From positions 1 to 64,000 of the forward strand of contig NZ_JAVHUW010000084.1 of the NCBI RefSeq assembly GCF_030954495.1: a stretch of 64,000 nucleotides of DNA, given 5' to 3'. Position numbers and translations under genes: made by a program. The notes beneath the pieces are model-generated. The model saw only the letters and a program-made list of their open reading frames with translations. It ran no database searches and was not told the origin of the DNA. Below are positions 41,818-50,530 of this stretch, piece by piece. The stretch's first letter is position 1. Each line of letters starts with the position of its first letter. Origin of the DNA: Candidatus Desulfosporosinus nitrosoreducens (GTDB lineage: Bacteria > Bacillota > Desulfitobacteriia > Desulfitobacteriales > Desulfitobacteriaceae).

Positions 41818-43341
41818 TTATATTTTCTTAACTAAGCCTAATAAGTCAGCGGCCATTGAGTTGATTTCTTCAACCTGGGCATTCAGTTCTTCCGTCGCCG
41901 CCGCTTGGACCTGGGTAATATTGTTTGTCTCTTCAATATTGGCAACAATTTTTTCGATGGCCAGATTTAAACCATTTAAACTGTTGCCTATTTTCTTAAC
42001 CGCGTCGGAGCTGCTTGCGGATAAGTTGCGGATTTCATTGGCCACGACATTAAACCCCAGACCTTCCGTGCCGCTTCTGGCAGCCTCAATTGAGGCGTTT
42101 AAGCCTAATAGGTTGGTCTGAGTAGCTAAACCGGTTATAAAATCAACGATCTTGCTCGTTTCGCTCGTACCGGCCTTCATTTGTTGTGCCGCACTCATAG
42201 CATTTTCTTGGTTTTTGGCAAGTTCTTGGGCTGCTGTTGTAATGCTCAGAATGCCGGCGACCATATCGTTGAGTGAATTTGAGAAATTCTCCATTTTGCC
42301 GGCAAGCTCAATCTCAACCTGTTCTTTCATTTTCTGACTGGTAATATCCTTTAATGAACCGACAACGCGTAAAGGGACGCCATTTTCGTCACGTGACGTC
42401 GTTCCCAGGGCATGGAACCAGCGGTATTCATTGGTTTTTAATTTGAGCCTGTAGTGGATGTCATAAGGAGTTCTTCCCGTGTGATCGGTTAAGTGAGCTG
42501 CAAAAGCATTCAAGACCCAATCTTGATCCTCAGGATGCAGCCGGTTGCTCCAGCTTCCCAAAGTGTTGGGAAAGTCTTCTTCACTGACAAATCCCAATAG
42601 ATGACGGAATTCATCTGTCCATGTGAATTTATTGTCAACATTTACAGGATCGCCGGCCACAACTTCCATATCCCACAAACCGATTTGTGAAGCTTTATTG
42701 GCCAATTCAAAGCGCGTTATCAATTCTCTGGTTTTCTCTTCATTCACCTTGGCGTCGTTAATGTCAAAAAGCGATCCTACAACACGCAAAGGTACCCCCT
42801 TGGCATCGCGGATTGTGGTCCCTGAAGCGTGAAACCACCGGTAGTCACCGCTTTTAGTTTTTAAGCGATAGTTAAGGTCGTAGGGGGTTTTACCGGAATA
42901 GTCCGTCAGGTGGCTGGCAAAGGCTTCCAAGACCCAATCCAGATCATCCGGGTGCAGCCGGTTGCTCCAACTGCTTAGAACATTCGGGAAATCTCGTTCG
43001 TCTGAGTATCCCAGCAAATGCCGGAATTCGTCTGTCCAAATAAATGTATTGTTGGGATTTACAGGATCGCCGGCTATAACCTCCATATCCCATAAGCCGA
43101 CTCCTGTTGTCTTATAAACTAACTCAAATCGTGTTACGATAAAGTCGGAAGACTTCTGTATTAAATCTAACATCTGGTTGATGTTGTTCATGATCATGAC
43201 AGTATCGGGGTGATCATTGTCCGTATTTCCACGAACGGCAAAATTTCCGTTCTGCATTTGTTCGAGCATTGCGGCGGTTTCATTAAGCAGGAAATCTCTC
43301 TGGTTTTGGGGATTATTTTTGGCTTTTGACTCGAATAGCAT
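41818..43341 (-). CDS. Soluble methyl-accepting chemotaxis protein with tandem PAS domains
   Basis: 507 aa without membrane helices. Two consecutive PAS/PAC units (about 70-190 and 205-330) are close copies: both contain GLWDMEV..GDPVN, FTWTDEFRHLLG-like, SWSNRLHP and LRVVGSL. They point to a recent internal duplication. A short receptor signalling domain follows (about 340-507) with hairpin tip FITGLATQTNLLGLNASIEAARSG. The double PAS could sense a cytoplasmic redox or small ligand. GAAGGT fits ATG 43341. It lies right behind the cmu-like operon on the opposite strand. Confidence 0.9.
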   Translation of the reverse strand: MLFESKAKNNPQNQRDFLLNETAAMLEQMQNGNFAVRGNTDNDHPDTVMIMNNINQMLDLIQKSSDFIVTRFELVYKTTGVGLWDMEVIAGDPVNPNNTFIWTDEFRHLLGYSDERDFPNVLSSWSNRLHPDDLDWVLEAFASHLTDYSGKTPYDLNYRLKTKSGDYRWFHASGTTIRDAKGVPLRVVGSLFDINDAKVNEEKTRELITRFELANKASQIGLWDMEVVAGDPVNVDNKFTWTDEFRHLLGFVSEEDFPNTLGSWSNRLHPEDQDWVLNAFAAHLTDHTGRTPYDIHYRLKLKTNEYRWFHALGTTSRDENGVPLRVVGSLKDITSQKMKEQVEIELAGKMENFSNSLNDMVAGILSITTAAQELAKNQENAMSAAQQMKAGTSETSKIVDFITGLATQTNLLGLNASIEAARSGTEGLGFNVVANEIRNLSASSSDAVKKIGNSLNGLNLAIEKIVANIEETNNITQVQAAATEELNAQVEEINSMAADLLGLVKKI

Positions 43342-43670
43342 CAAGTTACCTTCTTTCGTGTGCCTGGTATTATGAAAATCAGAGCACTTTCAAAATCTTT
43401 TTTAATTTGAAGTAATTCTCAGGATTTCTACATAAACCGCTTGATACCTTTAATCTGAATTTTTGAAATTAGTTTCTGAAACTTTAGAGAGGGCATTGCT
43501 GAAACGGACATATGGCTGAAAAGCTTCCGGAGAGCCTGGGGGGTGTAATATTCTTTGTGTAAAAATTTGCTAGTGTTAAGAGGAATATTCCTTAAAGATG
43601 CAGAAAAGTAATAGGAAGGGATGCGGCTAGCCCTGAGAACATATAGGACTGGGGATGAAAAGATGATTGA
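43342..43670. other. Intergenic region, MCP/GNAT
   Basis: 329 bp between divergent genes. No gene, strong promoter or hairpin that I can support. Confidence 0.4.
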
Positions 43671-44141
43671 ATGGATATAAGGAGAATTGAGAGCGAAGAT
43701 GTTGCAGCTGTCGCTGAATTAATTCGTCGGAACTTTGATGAAGTGATGATAAAATACCATTCTGTTCCTATTCTTGAGCAGTTTAAAAATCATAGTACGG
43801 CGGTGAATATATGGGAACAGATGACTTGGAAAGAAATTTTCGTGGCAGAAGCAAACGATGATATTGTCGCCACAGGTGCTCTGGCTGATTTCGGAGAGAA
43901 TGGAGCTCCCAAGTACTCGATCTCCAACTTTTTTGTCAAGCCGGAATTACATAGGCAGGGGATCGGCAGAAGCTTATTTAATTACTTATTGGAGGTATGC
44001 AAAACCAAGAAGGTTAGGGACCTTCATGTCCCAAGCAGCAGAAATGGTCTGAAATTCTACAAAAAAATGGGGTTTGTCCCGGATAATGAACAAAAAGACC
44101 TTGCTGAAGAAATCACATGGATGACCCTGAAACTAGAGTAG
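43671..44141 (+). CDS. GNAT-family N-acetyltransferase
   Basis: 156 aa. GNAT fold with the acetyl-CoA loop in motif A (FVKPELHRQGIGRSLFNYLL, Q/RxxGxG/A) and motif B (LHVPSSRNGLKFYKKMGFVPD). Substrate unknown. The start lacks a strong ribosome site (GGGGATG upstream), and the first helix (RRIESEDVAAVAELIRR) fits the usual N-terminus, so it is kept. Monocistronic. Confidence 0.85.
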   Translation: MDIRRIESEDVAAVAELIRRNFDEVMIKYHSVPILEQFKNHSTAVNIWEQMTWKEIFVAEANDDIVATGALADFGENGAPKYSISNFFVKPELHRQGIGRSLFNYLLEVCKTKKVRDLHVPSSRNGLKFYKKMGFVPDNEQKDLAEEITWMTLKLE

Positions 44142-44280
44142 TTATCAACTGGATGGCCGCCTGCGCCAGGGGCTCTCCGCAATGTCATGCCGTGCGAAGG
44201 TGGTGTCTTCGGGTGCCGGCTAAGTTTTTTTACCCTGCGAAGTGATTAGAAGATTAAGCTTATGCTTTGGAGGAATAGCT

Positions 44281-44580
44281 TTGCGCAATCCGGAAAAGTT
44301 TATGAAAAAGTGGCAAAAAGATAGACAAAGAGGGAAACTTAAATATGTGCTAATTTACGGCATGATGACGGGAATAGGCTCATTCGTGGGCTCTGTGGCA
44401 GGTTTTGCAAGCGGTGGCAATTATCAATATCCCTTAAATCCCTATATTCATTTGTATTTATTATCGTTTCTGGGTGGGTTAATTGGCGGAGCAATAGGCT
44501 CACTTGCAAGATGGAGTTCAAATGAGGAAAAATATAATCGCTTGCTAAGTGATAATGGGCAGGATGCCCCTTTATGTTAA
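44281..44580 (+). CDS. Small glycine-rich membrane protein
   Basis: 99 aa. Two hydrophobic helices (about 20-44 and 57-78) rich in Gly (MTGIGSFVGSVAGFASGG; SFLGGLIGGAIGSL), suggestive of glycine-zipper packing, flanked by basic and acidic ends. GGAGG at 44269-44273 is spaced for TTG 44281, which is preferred over the earlier open-frame start. Unknown function. The DsrE-like gene follows after 42 bp and may be co-transcribed. Confidence 0.6.
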   Translation: MRNPEKFMKKWQKDRQRGKLKYVLIYGMMTGIGSFVGSVAGFASGGNYQYPLNPYIHLYLLSFLGGLIGGAIGSLARWSSNEEKYNRLLSDNGQDAPLC

Positions 44581-44622
44581 TCAATTTTGGCACTGGAAGA
44601 AATAGATAAGAGGAGTGGTACC

Positions 44623-44970
44623 ATGAATCAACCCCATAAATTGGCAGTAATCTGGACAAGCGGAGATAGGGAAGTCGCTGTTCGCATGGCCTTTATGTAT
44701 ACTCTTAATTCCAAACTAAAGGAGTGGTGGGAGGAGGTAGCTCTGATTGTTTGGGGGCCTTCGGCAAAGCTGCTGGCGGAAGATACAGATTTACAGGAAT
44801 ATGTGGCAAAAATTAAACATGCAGGTGTGGAGCTATTAGCTTGCAAAGCCTGTGCCGATAGCTATGGGGTTTCCGAAGCCTTAAGTGATTTGGGAATAAA
44901 CGTTAAATACACGGGCCAAGTACTTACGGATTTTCTGAAAGACGCAGACAGGCGAGTAATAACCGTTTGA
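44623..44970 (+). CDS. DsrE-like family protein
   Basis: 115 aa alpha/beta protein of the DsrE/YchN type: KLAVIWTSGDREVAVRMAFMY at the start, VALIVWGPSAKLLAEDTDLQE in the middle, and the conserved Cys-containing segment VELLACKACADSYGVSEAL (Cys at about 78 and 81). The family includes sulfur carriers and peroxiredoxin-like subunits; here a role in sulfur trafficking is possible but unproven. AGAGGAG fits ATG 44623. Confidence 0.8.
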   Translation: MNQPHKLAVIWTSGDREVAVRMAFMYTLNSKLKEWWEEVALIVWGPSAKLLAEDTDLQEYVAKIKHAGVELLACKACADSYGVSEALSDLGINVKYTGQVLTDFLKDADRRVITV

Positions 44971-45024
44971 TTGACAGGACAAAAGCACGCGCGCAAAATT
45001 TTCAGTCTCTTTAAAATAAGAACT

Positions 45025-45055
45025 GCCAGGGTGCGGAACGCTCCGGCACCCTGGC
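45025..45055. terminator. GC-rich hairpin between convergent genes
   Basis: GCCAGGGTGC (45025-45034) and GCACCCTGGC (45046-45055), extended by GGA/TCC inside. T-poor on the + side; on the minus strand followed by AGTTCTTATTTT. Probable bidirectional terminator. Confidence 0.6.
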
Positions 45056-45083
45056 GGCTCTCCTTGGGGCATGTCAAAAAATA

Positions 45084-45779
45084 TTATAACTTCAGCAGTA
45101 AAGGAAAAACAACCGGGGCCAAAATGATAGTCGCCAATCCGGCGAAGATCATTGCGAGACTTGCGATGGTACCTTCGAGGGAACCTAGGGTCAGGGCGGC
45201 GGAGGTCCCGCAGCCATGCGCTCCCGTTCCTAACAAGATTCCTTTAGCGATTGGTGAATGAAGGTGTAAAAAGCGGATTAACAAGGGGCCGATTACAAGC
45301 CCCATCAGACCGGTTAAGATCACAAAGACTGCGGTAAGCGAAGGGACACCGCCTAGATTGTTGGAAACATCTATAGCAATTGGGGTCGTTACGGAACGGG
45401 GGGCCAGGCTGGCGATAATCTGAGGCTGAAAGTTAGCCAGCAGCCCCAGCAAGGCGGAAGACAAAAATGCGGAGAAAGTGCCTGCCAGCACACTGAGGAC
45501 AATCTCCGGGAAGTGTTTTTTTAATGTTTCATAGTGTTTATACAGCGGCAGCGCAAAAGCGACAATGGCAGGCTGTAAAAGCACGGTTAGCCATTTTCCG
45601 CCTGTGATGTAACTGGAATAAGAAATATGAAATGTTAACAGACCGATTATTAAGGCCGCAGGGGCGACTAATAAAGGGGAAAACAACACGAAGCGGAAAC
45701 GCCCGTACAAGGCCTTGGAACAATAATAGAAGATGATTGTGAGCAGTATGCTTATTATGCCTATGAAACTGGTCATCAT
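45084..45779 (-). CDS. LrgB/CidB-family membrane protein
   Basis: 231 aa, six or seven helices. LrgB signature regions: ALPLYKHYETLKKHFPEI, SVTTPIAIDVSNNLGG (conserved), and KGILLGTGAHGCGTSAAL. With the upstream CidA-like holin-type protein it forms the LrgAB/CidAB pair, linked to murein hydrolase control, autolysis and, in some Firmicutes, pyruvate or other small-molecule transport. The start overlaps the stop of the upstream gene (ATGATGA). GTG/TTG alternatives are not needed. Confidence 0.9.
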   Translation of the reverse strand: MMTSFIGIISILLTIIFYYCSKALYGRFRFVLFSPLLVAPAALIIGLLTFHISYSSYITGGKWLTVLLQPAIVAFALPLYKHYETLKKHFPEIVLSVLAGTFSAFLSSALLGLLANFQPQIIASLAPRSVTTPIAIDVSNNLGGVPSLTAVFVILTGLMGLVIGPLLIRFLHLHSPIAKGILLGTGAHGCGTSAALTLGSLEGTIASLAMIFAGLATIILAPVVFPLLLKL

Positions 45780-46183
45780 GTCTTTCCCCCTTTACTTTTA
45801 ATGATTAATTCGGCCGTAAGACCGCTGCTGACCATGACCGCCACTGTACCGATTAAGATGATAAGAAATAAATTAAGACCTTCCTGGTGGAAAAACTGTT
45901 TGTATTGCATTATGGCAACGACTGATGGTATAAAGAATAAAAGCAATTCCGCCAGCAGCCAGTTGCCGCCGATGTCCACCCACTTAAAGGGAAATATGCC
46001 CAGGCGCAAAAGTGTGAATAATATCCCCATGCCAATCAGACTGCCGGGAAAGTTGAAATGAAATAGTTCAGCTAAATAATTTCCCATTAAAGAAAAGAAA
46101 TAAAGGATACCTATTTGGATCAAGGCGATAACTGTCTTTCTTAAATTGGAAATCTTTATGAGGCGAAGTAAGCTGTTCATCAT
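45776..46183 (-). CDS. CidA/LrgA-family holin-like protein
   Basis: 135 aa, four helices. CidA-type core: FSLMGNYLAELFHFNFPGSLIGMGILFTLLRLG and LAELLLFFIPSVVAIMQY. Small membrane oligomer-forming proteins that partner with LrgB/CidB. GAAGG precedes two adjacent ATGs. A LysR gene is divergent at 46350, the arrangement of cidR-cidAB, so regulation by that protein (in Bacillus/Staphylococcus relatives responsive to acetate or overflow metabolism) is likely. Confidence 0.9.
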   Translation of the reverse strand: MMNSLLRLIKISNLRKTVIALIQIGILYFFSLMGNYLAELFHFNFPGSLIGMGILFTLLRLGIFPFKWVDIGGNWLLAELLLFFIPSVVAIMQYKQFFHQEGLNLFLIILIGTVAVMVSSGLTAELIIKSKGGKT

Positions 46184-46349
46184 TGATAACCTTCTTGTTT
46201 CTAGGATTCTTGCATGAGATAATTTATGAAATCAGTATACAGCTCCCAGGATCATGCGTAAAATACATATATAGAATATAAATAATTCCTCGTATCTATG
46301 ATTGGTCTGAAAGATTGTCTGCAAAAAACCTAACAGGAGGTCAGCGCTG

Positions 46350-47237
46350 ATGGATATTCGCCAATTGGTGTATTTCGCCGAGGTTGTAAAACGCAAAGGG
46401 TTTTCTAAAGCAGGGGAATCTCTGCATATCACACAGCCTACCATCAGCAAGATGATTAAAAGCCTGGAGGACGAATTAGGGCTTACCTTGCTGGAGCGTT
46501 CCACTAAAAAGGTTGAACTGACTGATATAGGTGAAGTGGTCTACAAGCACGCGCTGCACGTTGTTCAATCGTTAGAAAGTCTTGAGGCGGAGCTGGACGA
46601 TGTGCGGCAAGTACAAAAAGGACATATTCGCATGGGCCTTCTGCCGATGATCGGCTATAATTTTATTTCGCGGATTATAGCTGAATTTCAGAAGCTTCAC
46701 CCGCAAATTACGATTCAGATTTTGGAAAACGGTGCCCGGGAAGTTGAGCATTGTATTGCCGAAGGGGACATTGATCTGGGAATTGTCGTTTTGCCCGTCA
46801 GTGAAGCTGCGTTTGAATGCCTTCCGGTGGTGGAAGAGCATCTGAAACTAGTCGTTCATCCGACACACCGTTTAGCAAGCTGTAAAGAAATACATTTGGA
46901 AGAATTAAAAGATGAAACCTTTATTTTTTATCCCCAAGACTTTGCGCTCTACTATCACATAAAAGAGGCCTGCCTGAAAGCGGGCTTTCAGCCAAACGTG
47001 CTTTATGAGAGCTCGCAGTGGGATTTTATCAGCGAAATGGTAGCCGACAATTTAGGAATTGCCTTTTTGCCGGACAGCATTTGCCCGAATCTTGATTCCA
47101 CCCGCATTAAAGTAATTCCTTTGGCGTCGCCCGGTATTCCCCGTCATTTGGCGTTTATTTGGCGGCGCAATGCTTATCTGAAGTTTGCTGCCAGGGAATT
47201 CATTAGTTTTGCCAAGTCCCGGCTCCGGGATCATTAA
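46350..47237 (+). CDS. LysR-family transcriptional regulator, CidR-like
   Basis: 295 aa. N-terminal winged HTH (MDIRQLVYFAEVVKRKGFSKAGESLHITQPTISK, about 1-60) and a periplasmic-binding-type effector domain (about 90-295, HIRMGLLPMIGYNF). MDIRQLxYF with the divergent cidAB pair matches CidR/YwbI-type regulators. AACAGGAGG precedes the ATG. It likely binds the 165-bp divergent region to control cidAB. Confidence 0.88.
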   Translation: MDIRQLVYFAEVVKRKGFSKAGESLHITQPTISKMIKSLEDELGLTLLERSTKKVELTDIGEVVYKHALHVVQSLESLEAELDDVRQVQKGHIRMGLLPMIGYNFISRIIAEFQKLHPQITIQILENGAREVEHCIAEGDIDLGIVVLPVSEAAFECLPVVEEHLKLVVHPTHRLASCKEIHLEELKDETFIFYPQDFALYYHIKEACLKAGFQPNVLYESSQWDFISEMVADNLGIAFLPDSICPNLDSTRIKVIPLASPGIPRHLAFIWRRNAYLKFAAREFISFAKSRLRDH

Positions 47238-47334
47238 ATTGCTGATATGAGGACGCGATATTGCCCTTTATCCTTGCCTGGGCTAAACAATTTGATGCTA
47301 AGGAACCGAAGCGAGCGTGATAAAACATCTGCCT

Positions 47335-47372
47335 AAAAAATGTCTTCCCCATTGAAAGGGAAGGCATTTTTT
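47335..47372 (+). terminator. Rho-independent terminator
   Basis: AAAAAATGTCTTCCC and GGGAAGGCATTTTTT (one G·T) around a short loop, T-flanked on both strands. Confidence 0.85.
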
Positions 47373-47472
47373 ATGGCCGAGGCTCCAAGCCTCTGATTGG
47401 GAAGGAATTCACTGAAAAATGTGGAATCTATTGAATCAGTAATCATTGCAAAATTTATGGAAATGAAATAAT

Positions 47473-47500
47473 ATAAATGACATTATAAAAAGACATTTAT
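47473..47500 (+). promoter_or_regulatory. ATAAATG/CATTTAT inverted repeat before the ROK gene
   Basis: ATAAATG (47473-47479) and CATTTAT (47494-47500), 14 bp apart, about 20 bp before the start. ROK repressors bind AT-rich inverted repeats, so this is an autoregulation candidate. Confidence 0.4.
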
Positions 47501-47519
47501 GAAAGTCGGTGATTAGCAA

Positions 47520-48644
47520 ATGGGAACAAGTCGAGTCAATAGCATGGAAGTAAAAAAGATAAATCGCAATGCGATATATAGATTTTTATATAATCATGAC
47601 CCTATTTCGATTCAAGAAATTGCCCAGACTTTAAATATGAGCTTACCTACCGTTACCCAAAATCTTAAAGAATTGCAAGAAAGAGATTTAATCATCGAAA
47701 CAGGTTTATTTGAATCCACCGGCGGCAGAAAAGCTAAAGCGATTACTTATAACAATCTTATCTATGCCATTGGCTTGGACATTACGCGCAACCATGTAGG
47801 GATTGTCCTGATTGATTTGAGCGGTAAACTGTTGAAAAATGTGCGCAAGCAGTATCCTTTTGTCAACTCTAAAGCTTATTTTGCAGGTGTTGGCAATTTA
47901 GTGAAGCAGTTCGTTGAGGATTGCCAAATCGCAAGCCGAAAAATATTGGGAGTTGGCATCGCTCTGCCGGTTATATTATCCGAGGACAACCAAATCGTAA
48001 ATTATGCTACAGTTATCGATTTTAAGGGAGGGAGTGTCGGGGACTTTGCGGAATTTATCCCTTATCCCTGTATTTTAAGCAACGACGCGAATGCCGCGGG
48101 ATTTGCAGAACTATGGGATGAAGAAAATATCCAAAATGTAGTATATCTCTCCCTTAACAATAGTGTTGGCGGTTCCATCATCATCGGCAAAACTATCTAT
48201 ACCGGGCAAAATCAGCGCAGTGGTGAATTTGGACATATGACGATTGTCAGAGACGGCCGCCTTTGTTACTGTGGGCAAAAAGGCTGTGTTGATGCCTATT
48301 GCTCGGCTAAGATTCTATCCGACAGCACTAATGGGAATATAGCTGAGTTCTTCAGGCTTTTAAAATTAAAGAATGAACCGCAAAAATCCCTTTGGGAAGA
48401 GTATCTCACCCATCTAATTGTCGTTATTAATAATCTGAGAATGCTTTATGATTGTAATGTCATTTTGGGTGGGTATGCCGGAGCGTACATGGGCGAATAC
48501 ATTGAATATTTAAGGGATTTGGTTTCCGGGAGAAATTCATTCGAGGTTGACGGAAGTTATTTGCATGTCTGCAAGTATAAGCTGGAGGCTACGGCAGTCG
48601 GCGCAGCCCTGCAACATGTTGCAAGTTTCATTAATAATGCCTGA
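47520..48644 (+). CDS. ROK-family transcriptional regulator (XylR/NagC type)
   Basis: 374 aa. N-terminal winged HTH (about 12-70, ISIQEIAQTLNMSLPTVTQNLKEL), followed by a ROK sugar-kinase-like domain: YAIGLDITRNHVGIVLIDL (phosphate-1-like), ILSNDANAAGFAEL, and the zinc site EFGHMTIVRDGRLCYCGQKGC. It precedes a sugar ABC importer, polyol dehydrogenase and xylulokinase on the same strand and is probably their repressor, released by a pentitol or pentose. Confidence 0.9.
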   Translation: MGTSRVNSMEVKKINRNAIYRFLYNHDPISIQEIAQTLNMSLPTVTQNLKELQERDLIIETGLFESTGGRKAKAITYNNLIYAIGLDITRNHVGIVLIDLSGKLLKNVRKQYPFVNSKAYFAGVGNLVKQFVEDCQIASRKILGVGIALPVILSEDNQIVNYATVIDFKGGSVGDFAEFIPYPCILSNDANAAGFAELWDEENIQNVVYLSLNNSVGGSIIIGKTIYTGQNQRSGEFGHMTIVRDGRLCYCGQKGCVDAYCSAKILSDSTNGNIAEFFRLLKLKNEPQKSLWEEYLTHLIVVINNLRMLYDCNVILGGYAGAYMGEYIEYLRDLVSGRNSFEVDGSYLHVCKYKLEATAVGAALQHVASFINNA

Positions 48645-48822
48645 TTCAATTCCGGCAAGATTCTGTTGTACGCAAGAAACCATGTGCAAAACCAGCCGAA
48701 ATGTCTGAACGCCAGAACGTTAAAGAAGACTCTCATTTCACCGGCATAGGGGATTGAGGGCCTTTACTTTTTTCTAATTCTTTTTGAATTCTGAATATAT
48801 GTTTTTTAAATTGCCATATTTA

Positions 48823-48850
48823 TTGACTTGAACTGAAAAAACGTTATAAT
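48823..48850 (+). promoter_or_regulatory. Sigma-A promoter of the pentitol operon
   Basis: TTGACT (48823-48828), 16 bp, TATAAT (48845-48850), 168 bp before the ATPase gene. The remaining leader (48851-49017) shows no clear hairpin or gene. Confidence 0.7.
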
Positions 48851-49017
48851 CTTATTAAAATCAATTTACAAAAGTGGTTATAAAAATTGGATGGGAATAT
48901 AATCGTTGCGGGCAGGTCGGTGAAAATGGCTGCGTGGAGTTTCTAACAATGGGATTCGACATTGATTTAGGATCATCATGAGACATATTTGAGCAAAAAA
49001 TCTCATGGGGGAAGAAA

Positions 49018-50529
49018 ATGAGCGAAAAAGTCAAGTTAAGAGTTGCAAAGATTGAGAAATCATTCCCGGGCGTTAAAGCTCTCGATAAAATCGATTTCAG
49101 TGTAAAAAAGGGTTCTGTCCATGTCTTGTGCGGAGAAAACGGTGCGGGAAAATCTACGCTAATGAAGATTATCAACGGTATTTATCAGCCGGATAGCGGT
49201 CAAATCTTCATCGATGAAAAACCCGTAAAAATCAATAATCCCATCCAAGCAAGAACCTTAGGAATCTCCATGATTTTTCAAGAGATGAGTTATGTCCCGG
49301 AAATGACGGTAGAAGAAAATCTTTTTCTGGGCAATCTTCCTGTCAATAGACTGGGCAATGTCAACTGGAAGGAGGTTAGACAACGCACAAAAGAACTTTT
49401 AAAGGCTGAAGGTTTACCTTATTCCCCTACGACACCGCTCAAGGAATTGACAATTTCCGATATTCAAATGCTGGAAATCATCAAAGCTATTTCTTACAAC
49501 TCGGATATCATTATCATGGATGAACCGACCTCTGCGATTACCCTGAAGGAAGTCGAAAAGCTTTTTGTTAAGATAAGGGAGCTGAAAGCCAGAGGAGTAA
49601 GCATTATTTACATATCCCATAAATTAGATGAAGTTTTCCAGATTGCCGATGAGATCACGGTTTTAAGGGATGGCACGGTGGTGGAAAGTCATCCCAAAGA
49701 AGAATTGGACATCGAAACAGTGATTGCCTTAATGGTCGGCCGGAAACTGACAACGACATACCCTAAGGAACAGGTTGAGATTGGGGAAGATATACTTCAG
49801 GTCGAAAACATGAATTGCGGCAGCGTGTTTTATAATATCAACTTTCATGTCAGAAAAGGCGAAATTCTGGGCTTTGCGGGACTCATGGGCGCTGGACGAA
49901 CCGAAGTTATGCGCTCCTTGTACGGTTTGGACGGGAAAACATCGGGTGTCGTTAAAATTAAGGGCCGGGAAGTTGTTATTAAAAATGTGCGCCAGAGCAT
50001 TGACAATGGCCTGGTAATGCTTTCAGAGGACAGAAGAAGATACGGTATAATTCCGATGCGGTCCGTGAAGGAAAATACAACCATATCCCACTTGAAGAGC
50101 GTGTTTTACGGGTTGAGAAACCATAAAAAAGTTGAGAAGAAAATCGTCTCTGATATTCTCAACAAAATGAGAATAAAGACGCCGACAATTGATACGGCGA
50201 TTGCCTCTTTGAGCGGAGGGAATCAGCAGAAGGTTGTCCTGGCCAAATGGATGATCAGAAATCCCGATATTCTAATTTTGGACGAGCCGACTCGGGGTAT
50301 CGATGTGGGGGCCAAGTTGGAAATTTATAAGCTCATGACTGATCTGGCCAAAGATGGTAAAGTTGTGATTATTGTCTCCTCTGAATTACCTGAGCTGATA
50401 GGTATGTGTGACAGGATTTATGTCATGGCGAAAGGGACCATCACGGGGGAGATAGCGCGGGAAGACTTTTCGCAAGAGCTTATTATGAAGTATGCAACCG
50501 GAACTTTAACATCTGGCGGGGTGAACTAA
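49018..50529 (+). CDS. Sugar ABC importer ATPase, RbsA/XylG/MglA type
   Basis: 503 aa with two ABC modules. Module 1 (about 5-240): Walker A GENGAGKST, a degenerate signature (LTISDIQMLEI), Walker B IIIMDEPTSAI. Module 2 (about 255-495): degenerate Walker A GLMGAGRTE, signature LSGGNQQKVVLAKWM, Walker B ILILDEPTRGIDVGA. This asymmetry is normal for CUT2-family importers. GGGGGAAG precedes the ATG. The permease gene begins 1 bp after the stop. Confidence 0.92.
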   Translation: MSEKVKLRVAKIEKSFPGVKALDKIDFSVKKGSVHVLCGENGAGKSTLMKIINGIYQPDSGQIFIDEKPVKINNPIQARTLGISMIFQEMSYVPEMTVEENLFLGNLPVNRLGNVNWKEVRQRTKELLKAEGLPYSPTTPLKELTISDIQMLEIIKAISYNSDIIIMDEPTSAITLKEVEKLFVKIRELKARGVSIIYISHKLDEVFQIADEITVLRDGTVVESHPKEELDIETVIALMVGRKLTTTYPKEQVEIGEDILQVENMNCGSVFYNINFHVRKGEILGFAGLMGAGRTEVMRSLYGLDGKTSGVVKIKGREVVIKNVRQSIDNGLVMLSEDRRRYGIIPMRSVKENTTISHLKSVFYGLRNHKKVEKKIVSDILNKMRIKTPTIDTAIASLSGGNQQKVVLAKWMIRNPDILILDEPTRGIDVGAKLEIYKLMTDLAKDGKVVIIVSSELPELIGMCDRIYVMAKGTITGEIAREDFSQELIMKYATGTLTSGGVN

Positions 50530-50530
50530 T

